From Clostridia bacterium (GTDB lineage Bacteria > Bacillota > DSM-521 > Neomoorellales > SLTJ01): a DNA stretch of 53,060 bases. This document shows positions 16,643-23,808 of the stretch, piece by piece (within the stretch, counting starts at the first letter, position 1; the number at the start of each line of letters is the position of its first letter). The notes under the pieces are model-generated. The model did no database searches, had not been told where the DNA came from, and saw nothing but the letters and a program-made list of their open reading frames with translations. Location: contig SLTJ01000006.1 of NCBI GenBank assembly GCA_004347685.1, positions 1 to 53,060 on the forward strand, given 5' to 3'. Position numbers and translations under genes: made by a program.

Positions 16643-17083
16643 CTACCTGGACTGGCTATCCGTTGCTTTCTTGACAAATTCGACTATATACCAGCAGAAT
16701 TTTTCTAGATCATCCAGGCGCGTGGTTATGATCTGGTAGAGTTCCTGGGGGGTGACTTTATTGTACTCGTGGATTAACCGGTTCGGGTAGCCTGCCATAC
16801 CTTTAATGCTCTCGGCAAATTGCGCCGGGAAGACCTCCTTTTCCTGGAGCAAAGTGATCACAGAGCGGTAATCCGCGGGAATGCCAGCACCGGTCTTTAC
16901 CGCAATATGCCGGCCCAGGTCAAAGAGCGCTTCCAGAGCCCGGCGCAGGCGATTTTCGGCTACATCTATTGCATCTTCGTTGCGGCTAAATTCTTCGCCC
17001 GTCATGCGGCCTAGCTTGCGCAAGCGGCTCACGGCCTGCATTATCAGGTCAAGGCGTTCCGCTATCAGGTTGCGATCAAGCAA
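16643..17083 (-). CDS. hepT: HepT-like HEPN toxin (DUF86)
   Basis: The 146-residue all-helical protein has the HEPN/DUF86 layout, ending KGMAGYPNRLIHEYNKVTPQ. HepT toxins are RNases using an RX4H motif followed by a Tyr (typically FRNxxxHxY); partner MntA AMPylates that Tyr. Here the expected Arg is Pro (YPNRLIHEY), although His and Tyr remain and an Arg lies two residues on. TTG 17083 follows AGGAGG, and the gene overlaps mntA by 8 bp. It converges on nifV. Activity is uncertain because of the missing Arg. Confidence 0.8.
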   Translation of the reverse strand: MLDRNLIAERLDLIMQAVSRLRKLGRMTGEEFSRNEDAIDVAENRLRRALEALFDLGRHIAVKTGAGIPADYRSVITLLQEKEVFPAQFAESIKGMAGYPNRLIHEYNKVTPQELYQIITTRLDDLEKFCWYIVEFVKKATDSQSR

Positions 17084-17510
17084 AACGGTAACCCTCCTGA
17101 ATGGCAGTAAACAGTTCCTGCTGGGCAGCTTCTAAATGATACTTGAAGTCAAGGTAATCCCGCACGGTAATATCCTCGAAACCGGTCCGGCGCTCTTCGT
17201 CACGGCAATATACTACCCTGCCCGTGCTTATGACCGCAAAACGCAGGGAGAGACTGGCCTGGCGCAAAAATACCAGGTCAACTTCCCGGGGAGTAAAAAC
17301 ATCAGCTACTAAAGGGTAGAGGCGCATAAAGGCGGTGGCAGTGTCCTGCCCTGGCTCCAGCAGCAAGGCCAGGTCAATGTCACGCGCCTCTTCCGGCATA
17401 GTCAGGAAAGAGCCGAACAGGTACACGCATATCACTTCCGGCCGGGCCGGCAAGACTTCGGACAGGCGTTTCTCTATGACTTCGACCTTAAGGTTCACGT
17501 TGTTTCTCAC
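17076..17510 (-). CDS. mntA: MntA-like nucleotidyltransferase antitoxin
   Basis: The product has about 144 residues with the minimal nucleotidyltransferase signature VYLFGSFLTMPEEARDIDLA (GS-X9-DxD), then REVDLVFL. In HepT/MntA systems this enzyme AMPylates and neutralises the HEPN toxin encoded just downstream, which is the arrangement here. Coordinates use GTG 17510; GTG 17498, 8 nt after GGGGTGAG, is an equally plausible start. The pair borders the nif operon and the MFS gene. Confidence 0.85.
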   Translation of the reverse strand: MRNNVNLKVEVIEKRLSEVLPARPEVICVYLFGSFLTMPEEARDIDLALLLEPGQDTATAFMRLYPLVADVFTPREVDLVFLRQASLSLRFAVISTGRVVYCRDEERRTGFEDITVRDYLDFKYHLEAAQQELFTAIQEGYRFA

Positions 17511-17569
17511 CCCATTAAATTAAATCATTGAACTTAAGGATAGATGGTGCCACCCGGGTGGCAGGGGGT

Positions 17570-18811
17570 CTACTTGCTTGTTGTAGACAAGGAGTGGGCG
17601 CCTTCCCTGCCCTTCCGCTTTTGCCCGGGCAAAAAGGCAGTGAGGACCAGCCCCACGACGGGGAACAGCCCGATTAGCTGTAGGGCGGCCGGAACTCCCC
17701 AGCGGTCGGCCACGAAGCCCAGCAGGGTAACCCCCAGGCCGCCGGCGCCGATAGCAAAACCCATCATGATGCCCGAAGCCAGGCCCAGGTTTTGCGGCAG
17801 ATAGCTCTGGCCCAAGACGATGGTGGTGGCAAACGTAGAAACCACCAGGAACCCGCTGGCCGCCACCAAGAGCAAAAGCCAGATGCCCTGGGCATGCAAG
17901 AACAAAAAGGTAAGGGGAACCAGGCCGATCATGGAAATGTTGATCAAGGTTTTGGCGCCCCAGCGGTCGGCAATGGAGCTGCCCAGGAGCGTGCCGGCAG
18001 CCCCGGCCAGCAAAAAGGTAGTGAGCAGGGTGCTGGAGCCCCCGGGATCGCCGCCCAGGTAGCTGACATAGTAAAGGGGGATGTAGTTGGTAAGGCCCGA
18101 ATGGATAAAGGATCTGAGGATGACGATGACCGTCAGCAAGGTCAGGGTACCGTAGGCGGTCCCGGCAGCCGCCTTTTCTTGCCTCTCTTGCTGCTGGGAA
18201 CTTGCCGTGGCCGCCCGGTTGGCAGAGGCTGGCCGTTGCCCTGCGGCTACACCGCCAGCCTGGCGGATAGCCGGGAGAATCAGGATGAGCAAAACCGTCA
18301 TAACCGCAGTAGGTAACAAGAGTCCTACCGTCCCCTCAAGACCGCGCCATTGCCAGAGGAACAGGGCCAGGGCGGGCCCCAGGGCAAAGCCCAGGTTCCC
18401 CCCCACCGAAAAAATGGCCATGAAGCGGGCGCTGTACCCGTGGCCGGCAAAGTGGGCCGCCTTGGACCCCTCGGGGTGATAGGCGGCAATGCCGATACCA
18501 CTGACGAAGACGGCGGTCAGGAGGAGCCAGTAACTGTTGGCGTAACCGGTAAAGGCCATCCCCACCCCGGCCAGCAGTATCCCGACCGGGAGCAGCCAGT
18601 AGTTTTGCATCCGGTCGCTGACAATGCCGAAAAGGGGCTGTATCAAGGACGAGCTGAAGTTCGCGGCTAAGGTGATGGCCCCAGTGGCCGCGTAGGAGAG
18701 ATTAAAAGCCTCTTTGAAATAAGGTAGCAAAAAGGGCAGAGCGCCGTTGTTCACGTCCACGGCCAGGTGTCCCAGGCTGAGGAGAAAAAGCAGGCCCAGG
18801 CTGGGCTGCAT
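17570..18811 (-). CDS. MFS efflux transporter, fosmidomycin-resistance-like
   Basis: The product has about 413 residues with 12 predicted membrane helices and a charged/Gln-rich central loop (~residues 185-215). The motif YHPEGSKAAHFAG after helix 4 is typical of the Fsr/fosmidomycin-resistance branch of the major facilitator superfamily. GIVSDRMQNYW and SIADRWGAKTL are the loop 2-3 and 8-9 motifs. Drug or metabolite efflux by proton antiport is the likely role; the substrate is unknown. ATG 18811 starts just before the first helix and follows GGAGATGG; ATG 18853 upstream is possible. Confidence 0.8.
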   Translation of the reverse strand: MQPSLGLLFLLSLGHLAVDVNNGALPFLLPYFKEAFNLSYAATGAITLAANFSSSLIQPLFGIVSDRMQNYWLLPVGILLAGVGMAFTGYANSYWLLLTAVFVSGIGIAAYHPEGSKAAHFAGHGYSARFMAIFSVGGNLGFALGPALALFLWQWRGLEGTVGLLLPTAVMTVLLILILPAIRQAGGVAAGQRPASANRAATASSQQQERQEKAAAGTAYGTLTLLTVIVILRSFIHSGLTNYIPLYYVSYLGGDPGGSSTLLTTFLLAGAAGTLLGSSIADRWGAKTLINISMIGLVPLTFLFLHAQGIWLLLLVAASGFLVVSTFATTIVLGQSYLPQNLGLASGIMMGFAIGAGGLGVTLLGFVADRWGVPAALQLIGLFPVVGLVLTAFLPGQKRKGREGAHSLSTTSK

Positions 18812-19027
18812 CCAATACCATCTCCGCTTCCACCGGTTTACGGAATTTATCATATTACTGCCGGCAGCCGTTGTCAATGCGCAGCTCATAGAGAGATTGC
18901 TTCTCGGACCCATCGCAATCTAGGTAGGAACGAACCAGACAGGTCTTTGTGGCACGGTGCCGGCGCATAGGCACTGGCCCGGGAATAAACCGGGAGGAAT
19001 ACCAGAGGCGGCGGCGAAATACTGAAG

Positions 19028-19699
19028 TTGGTGATTATAGTGGATCTGCGCCTAGAAGCAGGTCTGGTGCCTCGGACCTTTTCCCTGCCCGGCCTGGAAC
19101 TTACCCTGGATGTGGTGGGCCGGGTGGAGGAATTTATCGGTAACCCGGAAAACGAATACGACATTCCCTGCTGGGCCGAAGTTTGGCCGGCGGCCATGGC
19201 CCTGGCGGCTTACCTCTCTACCCTTGAGCTGCGAGAGAGAAAACTACTGGAGTTGGGCTGCGGCCTGGGGTTGCCCGGCCTGGTGGCCGCCGTGAAGGGA
19301 GCGCGGGTTACCTTCAGCGACTATCACCCCGAGGCCCTGGAACTGGTGAGCCACAACAGCACAAGGCTGGGCCTGCGGGCGGGCCAAACGACGTTTCACC
19401 TCGGGGACTGGCGCCGTTTTTCCCTGGTTGGGCAGTTTGACCTGGTGCTGGCATCGGACATTATGTACGACCCGAAGCTCAATCCCTATTTGCTGGATTT
19501 ATTCCCGAGGTACCTGGCACCCGGCGGTGAACTTCTTGTCAGCCATCCGGGCCGGCCGGACACCCTGGCCGCCCTGGATGCATTGCGCCGGCAGTACGCC
19601 TGGCCTGAAACCAAGGAGGAAATCCAGGTAACCGTTGATGACCCGTATTTTCCCCGTTATAAGGTCCTGGTCCATTGCTTCCAAAGGCCCGGGCCGTAG
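19028..19699 (+). CDS. Class I SAM-dependent methyltransferase (METTL21/Nnt1-like)
   Basis: The 223-residue product has the Rossmann methyltransferase motifs LLELGCGLGLPGLVAAVKGA (SAM-binding glycine loop, ~73-92), TFSDYHPEAL (acidic motif II) and FDLVLASDIMYDP (DxxY-like motif IV). The last, with the upstream ENEYDIPCWAEVWPAAMALA, is typical of the lysine-methyltransferase-like METTL21 branch found also in bacteria. The substrate cannot be told. TTG 19028 or GTG 19031 could start it; neither has a strong ribosome site. Bases 19700-19856 hold no recognisable gene. Confidence 0.75.
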   Translation: MVIIVDLRLEAGLVPRTFSLPGLELTLDVVGRVEEFIGNPENEYDIPCWAEVWPAAMALAAYLSTLELRERKLLELGCGLGLPGLVAAVKGARVTFSDYHPEALELVSHNSTRLGLRAGQTTFHLGDWRRFSLVGQFDLVLASDIMYDPKLNPYLLDLFPRYLAPGGELLVSHPGRPDTLAALDALRRQYAWPETKEEIQVTVDDPYFPRYKVLVHCFQRPGP

Positions 19700-19856
19700 G
19701 GGCAACGGTCGCGGGTTCGCGCCAAGGGGGGAGTGCGAAGGAGTTGACCAGCCGCATCGGCCAGAACATCGAGGTTTGTCACCGTACCAAGGCCGGGCCA
19801 GGCGCATGAAAACCGGTAATTCCAACACTTCTTAGCGTTTTTGCTGGCAAAGGGCA

Positions 19857-19885
19857 TTGACTCTACCCTTGGAGTTGGCTATAAT
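19857..19885 (+). promoter_or_regulatory. Sigma-A promoter of tRNA-Ala
   Basis: TTGACT (19857-19862), a 17-nt spacer and TATAAT (19880-19885) lie 20 bp upstream of the tRNA. Confidence 0.9.
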
Positions 19886-19905
19886 AAGGTGTGCAGTTGG
19901 TAATC

Positions 19906-19981
<76 letters not shown>

Positions 19982-20177
19982 AAGCCGTCCAGACCGAGCA
20001 GTGAAATCGCCTCAAAGCCTAGGTGGTCAGGGGTTATGGACACCGGCAAGTTCATGCTGACGGTCTGTGGGTTCGCCGGTTAGTGGTTGCTACCGGTCCG
20101 GCCGTTGGCCAGATGAGGGGTCGCTCACCGGGAAGCAGGTATGGTAACTCTAGCCGGTAAAAGTGTAGTGGTTTCAT

Positions 20178-20252
20178 GGGGGCGTAGCTCAGCGGGAGAG
20201 CGCTTGACTCACATTCAAGAGGCCGCTGGTTCGAAACCAGCCGTCCCCACCA
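20178..20252 (+). tRNA. tRNA-Val (CAC)
   Basis: The 75-nt cloverleaf has acceptor GGGGGCG/CGTCCCC, D-arm TAGCTCAGCGGGAGAGC, anticodon loop CTCACAT (CAC), T-arm CTGGTTCGAAACCAG and encoded CCA. Between the two tRNAs (19982-20177) I see no other feature. Confidence 0.93.
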
Positions 20253-20256
20253 GATT

Positions 20257-20340
20257 TGACAAGGGTTTCAGGGTTCGGGGGCTGACAGCAAAAAGCCGGT
20301 TGACAGCAACCTGACAGCAACCCAACCCTGGTGACAGCAA
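20257..20340. other. Candidate attachment site with four arm-type repeats next to tRNA-Val
   Basis: The 24-bp block 20257-20280 is the exact inverse of 8803-8826. It is followed by four direct copies of TGACAGCAA (starting 20283, 20301, 20312 and 20332), resembling integrase arm-binding sites. An integrase-like tail and terminator lie next on the minus strand. Confidence 0.6.
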
Positions 20341-20376
20341 AAAATAGCCGGCCAGAGGTGAGGTCCCTGCCGGCTA
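20338..20376 (-). terminator. Intrinsic terminator (minus strand)
   Basis: TAGCCGGC (20345-20352) pairs with GCCGGCTA (20369-20376); on the minus strand the hairpin is followed by a run of T. It ends the integrase-like tail. Confidence 0.8.
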
Positions 20377-20390
20377 CGGTATCTATGGAG

Positions 20391-20540
20391 CTAGTTCCCT
20401 TCCACCTTGGAAGGGGCTTTTTCTTTAAGCACGATCCTGCGCTCACCTTCTTGGGCATCGTGGTCCCTGATCCTCACCAATTCTTGTCTGACGGTAGAAA
20501 CGGCGGCTACTCTGGAGCCATACCACGAGTTCCGCATCGT
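20391..20540 (-). pseudogene. Scar of an integrase 3' end (uncertain)
   Basis: The minus-strand reading ends KEKAPSKVEGN followed by a hairpin terminator and att-like sequence. The 6988 and 8700 integrase remnants have the same ending (KVPSQVEGN, GGTGGAAGGGAACTA at DNA level). Upstream residues do not clearly match the integrase, so at most the tail survives. Confidence 0.4.
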
Positions 20541-20656
20541 ACCCTCAGGCGAAATAATAGCCGCCGTCGAGCGGCCTGCGGGAACGCTAAGCTGGGGGCA
20601 GAGGTGTTGTAGGTACCGGGGCCTCAAGATAGATCTTGATATTCAGGGGGTTATTA

Positions 20657-21439
20657 ATGCGGGTAGCAGCCGTGCAGATGTCTTCAGGCGCAGACAAAGG
20701 CCAGAACCTGGCCCGGGCGGAAGAATTGGTCCGGGAGGCGGTGCGGCAGGGGGCCGGATTGGTCAGCCTGCCAGAGCATTTCTCCTGCCTGGTGCCGGAA
20801 GCTGAAAGGCCAGGGCAGGCTGAACCCGTCCCGGGTCCTACCACCGCGTTCCTGGCCGCCCTCTCCCGGGAACTCGGCATTTACCTGCACGCCGGCAGCC
20901 TGCTGGAGCAGGCCGGGGAGCCGGGGAAATGCTACAACACCGGGATCCTATTCGGTCCGGGGGGAGATATTCTGGCCGCCTATCGCAAGATCCACCTGTT
21001 TGATGTCAGCGTAGGCGGACATGGCTATCACGAATCAGCCACCACTCTGGCCGGTGAGGAGGTCGTGGCCGTGCCCACCCCCCTGACCATCCTGGGGCTT
21101 TCCATCTGCTATGATCTCCGCTTTCCTGAGCTTTACCGCCGGCTGGCCGGGGCCGGGGCCGGGGTGCTCTTTGTTCCGGCGGCCTTCACTATGTATACCG
21201 GCAAGGACCACTGGGAAATCTTGGTTAGAGCGCGGGCCATTGAGAACCAGGCATATGTGGTGGCTGCGGCCCAGTTTGGCGGCAGCTACTTCGGCCACAG
21301 CATGATCGTTGACCCTTGGGGCACGCCCCTGGCCGTGGCCCAGGAGCGGGAAATGGTGGTGGTGGCTGCCATTGACCTGGCTTGGCTGGAGAAGGTGCGG
21401 TCAGACCTGCCTTCCCTGCATAACCGCCGGCTGGACTGA
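20657..21439 (+). CDS. Nitrilase-superfamily amidase (Nit1/Nit2-like)
   Basis: The 260-residue carbon-nitrogen hydrolase has the Glu-Lys-Cys triad visible at Glu40 (LVSLPEHF), Lys112 (YRKIHLFDV) and Cys152 (LSICYDLRFPE). The HLFDVSVGG and CYDLRFPELY segments place it in the Nit branch, whose members hydrolyse deaminated glutathione or omega-amides such as 2-oxoglutaramate. ATG 20657 follows GGGGG with usual spacing. It stands alone between the tRNA-Val scar and the TPR gene. The exact substrate is inferred only at family level. Confidence 0.85.
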   Translation: MRVAAVQMSSGADKGQNLARAEELVREAVRQGAGLVSLPEHFSCLVPEAERPGQAEPVPGPTTAFLAALSRELGIYLHAGSLLEQAGEPGKCYNTGILFGPGGDILAAYRKIHLFDVSVGGHGYHESATTLAGEEVVAVPTPLTILGLSICYDLRFPELYRRLAGAGAGVLFVPAAFTMYTGKDHWEILVRARAIENQAYVVAAAQFGGSYFGHSMIVDPWGTPLAVAQEREMVVVAAIDLAWLEKVRSDLPSLHNRRLD

Positions 21440-21531
21440 CTGGCCCGAGTCGGACAACTCGGCTGCCGGCGGTATTGTTTTTTTCTCCCGGGTGTTGTAC
21501 AATTGGGAGCGATAAACGAGGGGGTGGGCGG

Positions 21532-22170
21532 TTGTTACAGAGTATCCGTAAGAATAAGAGGGCTACCAGGATTCCCTTTATCATTCTCACTATAGCCATA
21601 GCGGCGAGCCTGGTGGGGTATTTCGCCATGGGTTCAGGGCCTCTGCCCTCCGTGCCGGTCGGAGAGCCGGCCGGAACAAATGCCGGCGACGCGACGGCCG
21701 CGGCTGTCAGCCAGCAGCAAACCAGCATCCGGCAGTTGGAACAGGCTCTAAAGCTCAATGAGTCCAACCCGCAATTGTGGGTCCAACTGGGAAACGCCTA
21801 CTACGATCTGGGAGGTATCTATTCTGGGCAACAGCGTTTCTCCGAGGCGCAGCAGGAGTTTTCGCTGGCGGTGGATGCCTACCGGAAGTCTCTGGCCATG
21901 GACGGGAGCCAGGTTGACGTGCGGGTGGACATGGCCACGGCCGCCTATTTTGCCGGCCGGGATGAGGACGCGGAAAAGAATTTCACCCAGGTCTTGGAGC
22001 AAAACCCGGACCATCTGATCGCCAACCTGAACTACGGCGTCTTCCTGGCCGACAGGAAGAATAACTACGAGAAGGCCGTCACCTACTGGCAAAAGGTGGT
22101 CAAGCTGGATCCAGACGGCCTGGGGCCGCAGGCGAAGAAGCTGATCGAATCAATGAAGCCGCAGGGCTAA
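21532..22170 (+). CDS. Membrane-anchored TPR-repeat protein
   Basis: The product has about 212 residues. An N-terminal basic segment and one transmembrane helix (~12-33, PFIILTIAIAASLVGYF) are followed by a Gly/Ala-rich linker. Three tetratricopeptide-like units come next: LEQALKLNESNPQLWVQLGN, then FSLAVDAYRKSLAMDGSQVD, and DAEKNFTQVLEQNPDHLIAN onward. TPRs mediate protein contacts, so it is probably an extracytoplasmic scaffold. TTG 21532 is preceded by GAGGGGGTGGGCGG. Its partner is unknown. Confidence 0.75.
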   Translation: MLQSIRKNKRATRIPFIILTIAIAASLVGYFAMGSGPLPSVPVGEPAGTNAGDATAAAVSQQQTSIRQLEQALKLNESNPQLWVQLGNAYYDLGGIYSGQQRFSEAQQEFSLAVDAYRKSLAMDGSQVDVRVDMATAAYFAGRDEDAEKNFTQVLEQNPDHLIANLNYGVFLADRKNNYEKAVTYWQKVVKLDPDGLGPQAKKLIESMKPQG

Positions 22171-22250
22171 GTGGGTATTGCCGGACGGGCTCCTTCTACG
22201 TCAGGCCGCAGGTGGTCTCCGCCGTGGCTGGCGTTGATCCTTGTGGACCA

Positions 22251-22280
22251 GTATATTGGGTGTTCCTCCTGGCCATCATA
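22251..22280 (+). promoter_or_regulatory. Sigma-G/F-type forespore promoter
   Basis: GTATA (22251-22255), an 18-nt spacer and CATCATA (22274-22280) resemble the forespore sigma-G consensus, directly ahead of a spore-protein gene. Confidence 0.6.
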
Positions 22281-22296
22281 AGGTACAGGGGGTGAG

Positions 22297-22509
22297 ATGA
22301 TGGACGATCGTGACCGCCGCATCCTGGTGCCGGAGGCCGAGGAGGCTGTGGACGAGTTGAAGGAACAGGTGGCCCGGGATATAGGCCTCGACGACGATAT
22401 CCGGGAACGGGGCTGGGAAAACATGACCACCCGCGAAGTGGGCAAGATCGGCGGGCAGATGGTTAGGCGCATGATACGGCAGGCCGAGAGCAATTTGCGG
22501 AAGAGGTAG
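22297..22509 (+). CDS. Alpha/beta-type small acid-soluble spore protein
   Basis: This 70-residue protein coats and protects spore DNA. The hallmark segment WENMTTREVGKIGGQMVRRM is complete, preceded by EEAVDELKEQVARDIGL. SASPs are made in the forespore and degraded by GPR protease at germination. The gene is monocistronic with a sigma-G-like promoter, GGGGGTGAG ribosome site and a terminator. It shows the host forms endospores. Confidence 0.95.
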   Translation: MMDDRDRRILVPEAEEAVDELKEQVARDIGLDDDIRERGWENMTTREVGKIGGQMVRRMIRQAESNLRKR

Positions 22510-22521
22510 TAAACTATCAGG

Positions 22522-22542
22522 GCTGCGAAACGCAGCTTTTTC
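22522..22542 (+). terminator. Intrinsic terminator after spore-protein gene
   Basis: GCTGCG-AAA-CGCAGC is followed by TTTTTC. Confidence 0.9.
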
Positions 22543-22571
22543 TTTGCCCTGAAAAGGGAAACGGGTACTGC

Positions 22572-23549
22572 ATGGCGAATTGGAATCAGGCGATGGAGAA
22601 AAGGGAAATTTTATGGGCCGGCTTTGATGTAGGAGGAACCAATATCAAGGCCGGCCTGGTGAACAGCAGCGGCGAAATAGTGGCGTGGCGCAGTATAGCT
22701 ACCGGCCGGGACAAGGAGCCACGGGCGGTTTTTGCCCGTTTGCGCCGCCTGAGTGACGAGATGCTGGCGGCCGGACAGGTGCCGTCCGGGCAACTGGCGG
22801 GTATAGGGGTAGGCTTGCCCGGAACCATCAGACAGCAAGACATGCTTTTGCGTCGGGCACCCAACTTGGGGTGGCGGGATCTGGACCTCGCGCCGCATCT
22901 GCAGCAACTTGGCGTGATGCCGGTTTACGTTGATAACGATGCCCATGTGGCGGCCCTGGGTGAGGCAGTGTCCGGGGCGGCGCAGGGTTATGCCAGTTTC
23001 CTGCTCATCACTGTCGGTACCGGACTGGGCTCCGCCTTTATCTACCGGGGCGAGGTTTACCGCGGAGCCGGGGGCCTGGGTATCGAGCTCGGCCATACCT
23101 GCGTGGCTGCCGACGGTCCGCGGTGTACCTGTGGAAACCGGGGGTGCCTGGAGGTTTTCGCGTCCGCTTCGGCGCTGGTGGATTGGTACCGGGAGCAACT
23201 TGCGGCCGGCGGTGAGATCCCGTCACCCGGTCGCCCACGACCCGGAGCGGCTGATATTTTTATGGCGGCCGGGCAGGGGGATCACTTGGCCCAGGAGGCG
23301 GTAAACCGCCTGATTTCTTACCTGGCTTTAGGGCTGGCCAACGCGGCCGTGCTCCTGGGACCGGAGGCCGTGGTAGTAGGGGGCGGCGTTGGCCAGGCGG
23401 GAGATATTCTATTCCGCCCGCTCCAGGAGCAATTGGACGAAAGGCTGGCCCGCATGGGTTATTCGCCCGTGCCCGTGCTCCCGGCTAAACTGGGTAACCG
23501 GGCCGGAGTGGTGGGGGCAGCCTGGGGGGCGGCCCGGACCAACCTCTGA
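22572..23549 (+). CDS. ROK-family sugar kinase (glucokinase-like)
   Basis: The 325-residue product begins with the ATP-binding phosphate-1 motif FDVGGTNIKAGLV. It carries VDNDAHVAALGE (catalytic Asp region), GTGLGSAFIYRGEVYRGA, the HT-containing ELGHTCV, and the ROK zinc motif CTCGNRGCLEVFAS. ROK kinases of this type phosphorylate glucose or N-acetylhexosamines in the cytoplasm; glucokinase is the best guess. It is followed 16 nt later by the MoaD-like gene. A later in-frame ATG (22593) is an alternative start. Confidence 0.85.
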   Translation: MANWNQAMEKREILWAGFDVGGTNIKAGLVNSSGEIVAWRSIATGRDKEPRAVFARLRRLSDEMLAAGQVPSGQLAGIGVGLPGTIRQQDMLLRRAPNLGWRDLDLAPHLQQLGVMPVYVDNDAHVAALGEAVSGAAQGYASFLLITVGTGLGSAFIYRGEVYRGAGGLGIELGHTCVAADGPRCTCGNRGCLEVFASASALVDWYREQLAAGGEIPSPGRPRPGAADIFMAAGQGDHLAQEAVNRLISYLALGLANAAVLLGPEAVVVGGGVGQAGDILFRPLQEQLDERLARMGYSPVPVLPAKLGNRAGVVGAAWGAARTNL

Positions 23550-23565
23550 TTGTGGGGGAGGGCCT

Positions 23566-23805
23566 ATGAAACTCAACATCAACCTGTTCGCGACACTGCG
23601 CAAGTTTGCTCCGCCGGCGGCCAGGAACGGTGAGTTTACCCTGGAGGTGCCCAAAGGCGTGACCATCCGGGAACTCCTCAGACTCTGCCACTTACCGGAG
23701 CAGTCGGTGACGGTGGTGATGGTAAACGGCATGGTTGCCCCGCTGGGGGCCCCCATTGAGGACGAGGCCCAAATAAGCATATTTCCGCCGCTGGCAGGGG
23801 GTTAA
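23566..23805 (+). CDS. MoaD/ThiS-like sulfur-carrier protein
   Basis: The 79-residue ubiquitin-fold protein ends in PPLAGG; the terminal Gly-Gly is the site that is adenylated and thiocarboxylated for sulfur transfer to molybdopterin. It lies 3 nt before the tungsten aldehyde ferredoxin oxidoreductase gene, so it probably supplies, or is dedicated to, the pterin cofactor of that enzyme. ATG 23566 follows GGGGGAGGG. Confidence 0.85.
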   Translation: MKLNINLFATLRKFAPPAARNGEFTLEVPKGVTIRELLRLCHLPEQSVTVVMVNGMVAPLGAPIEDEAQISIFPPLAGG

Positions 23806-23808
23806 GGG

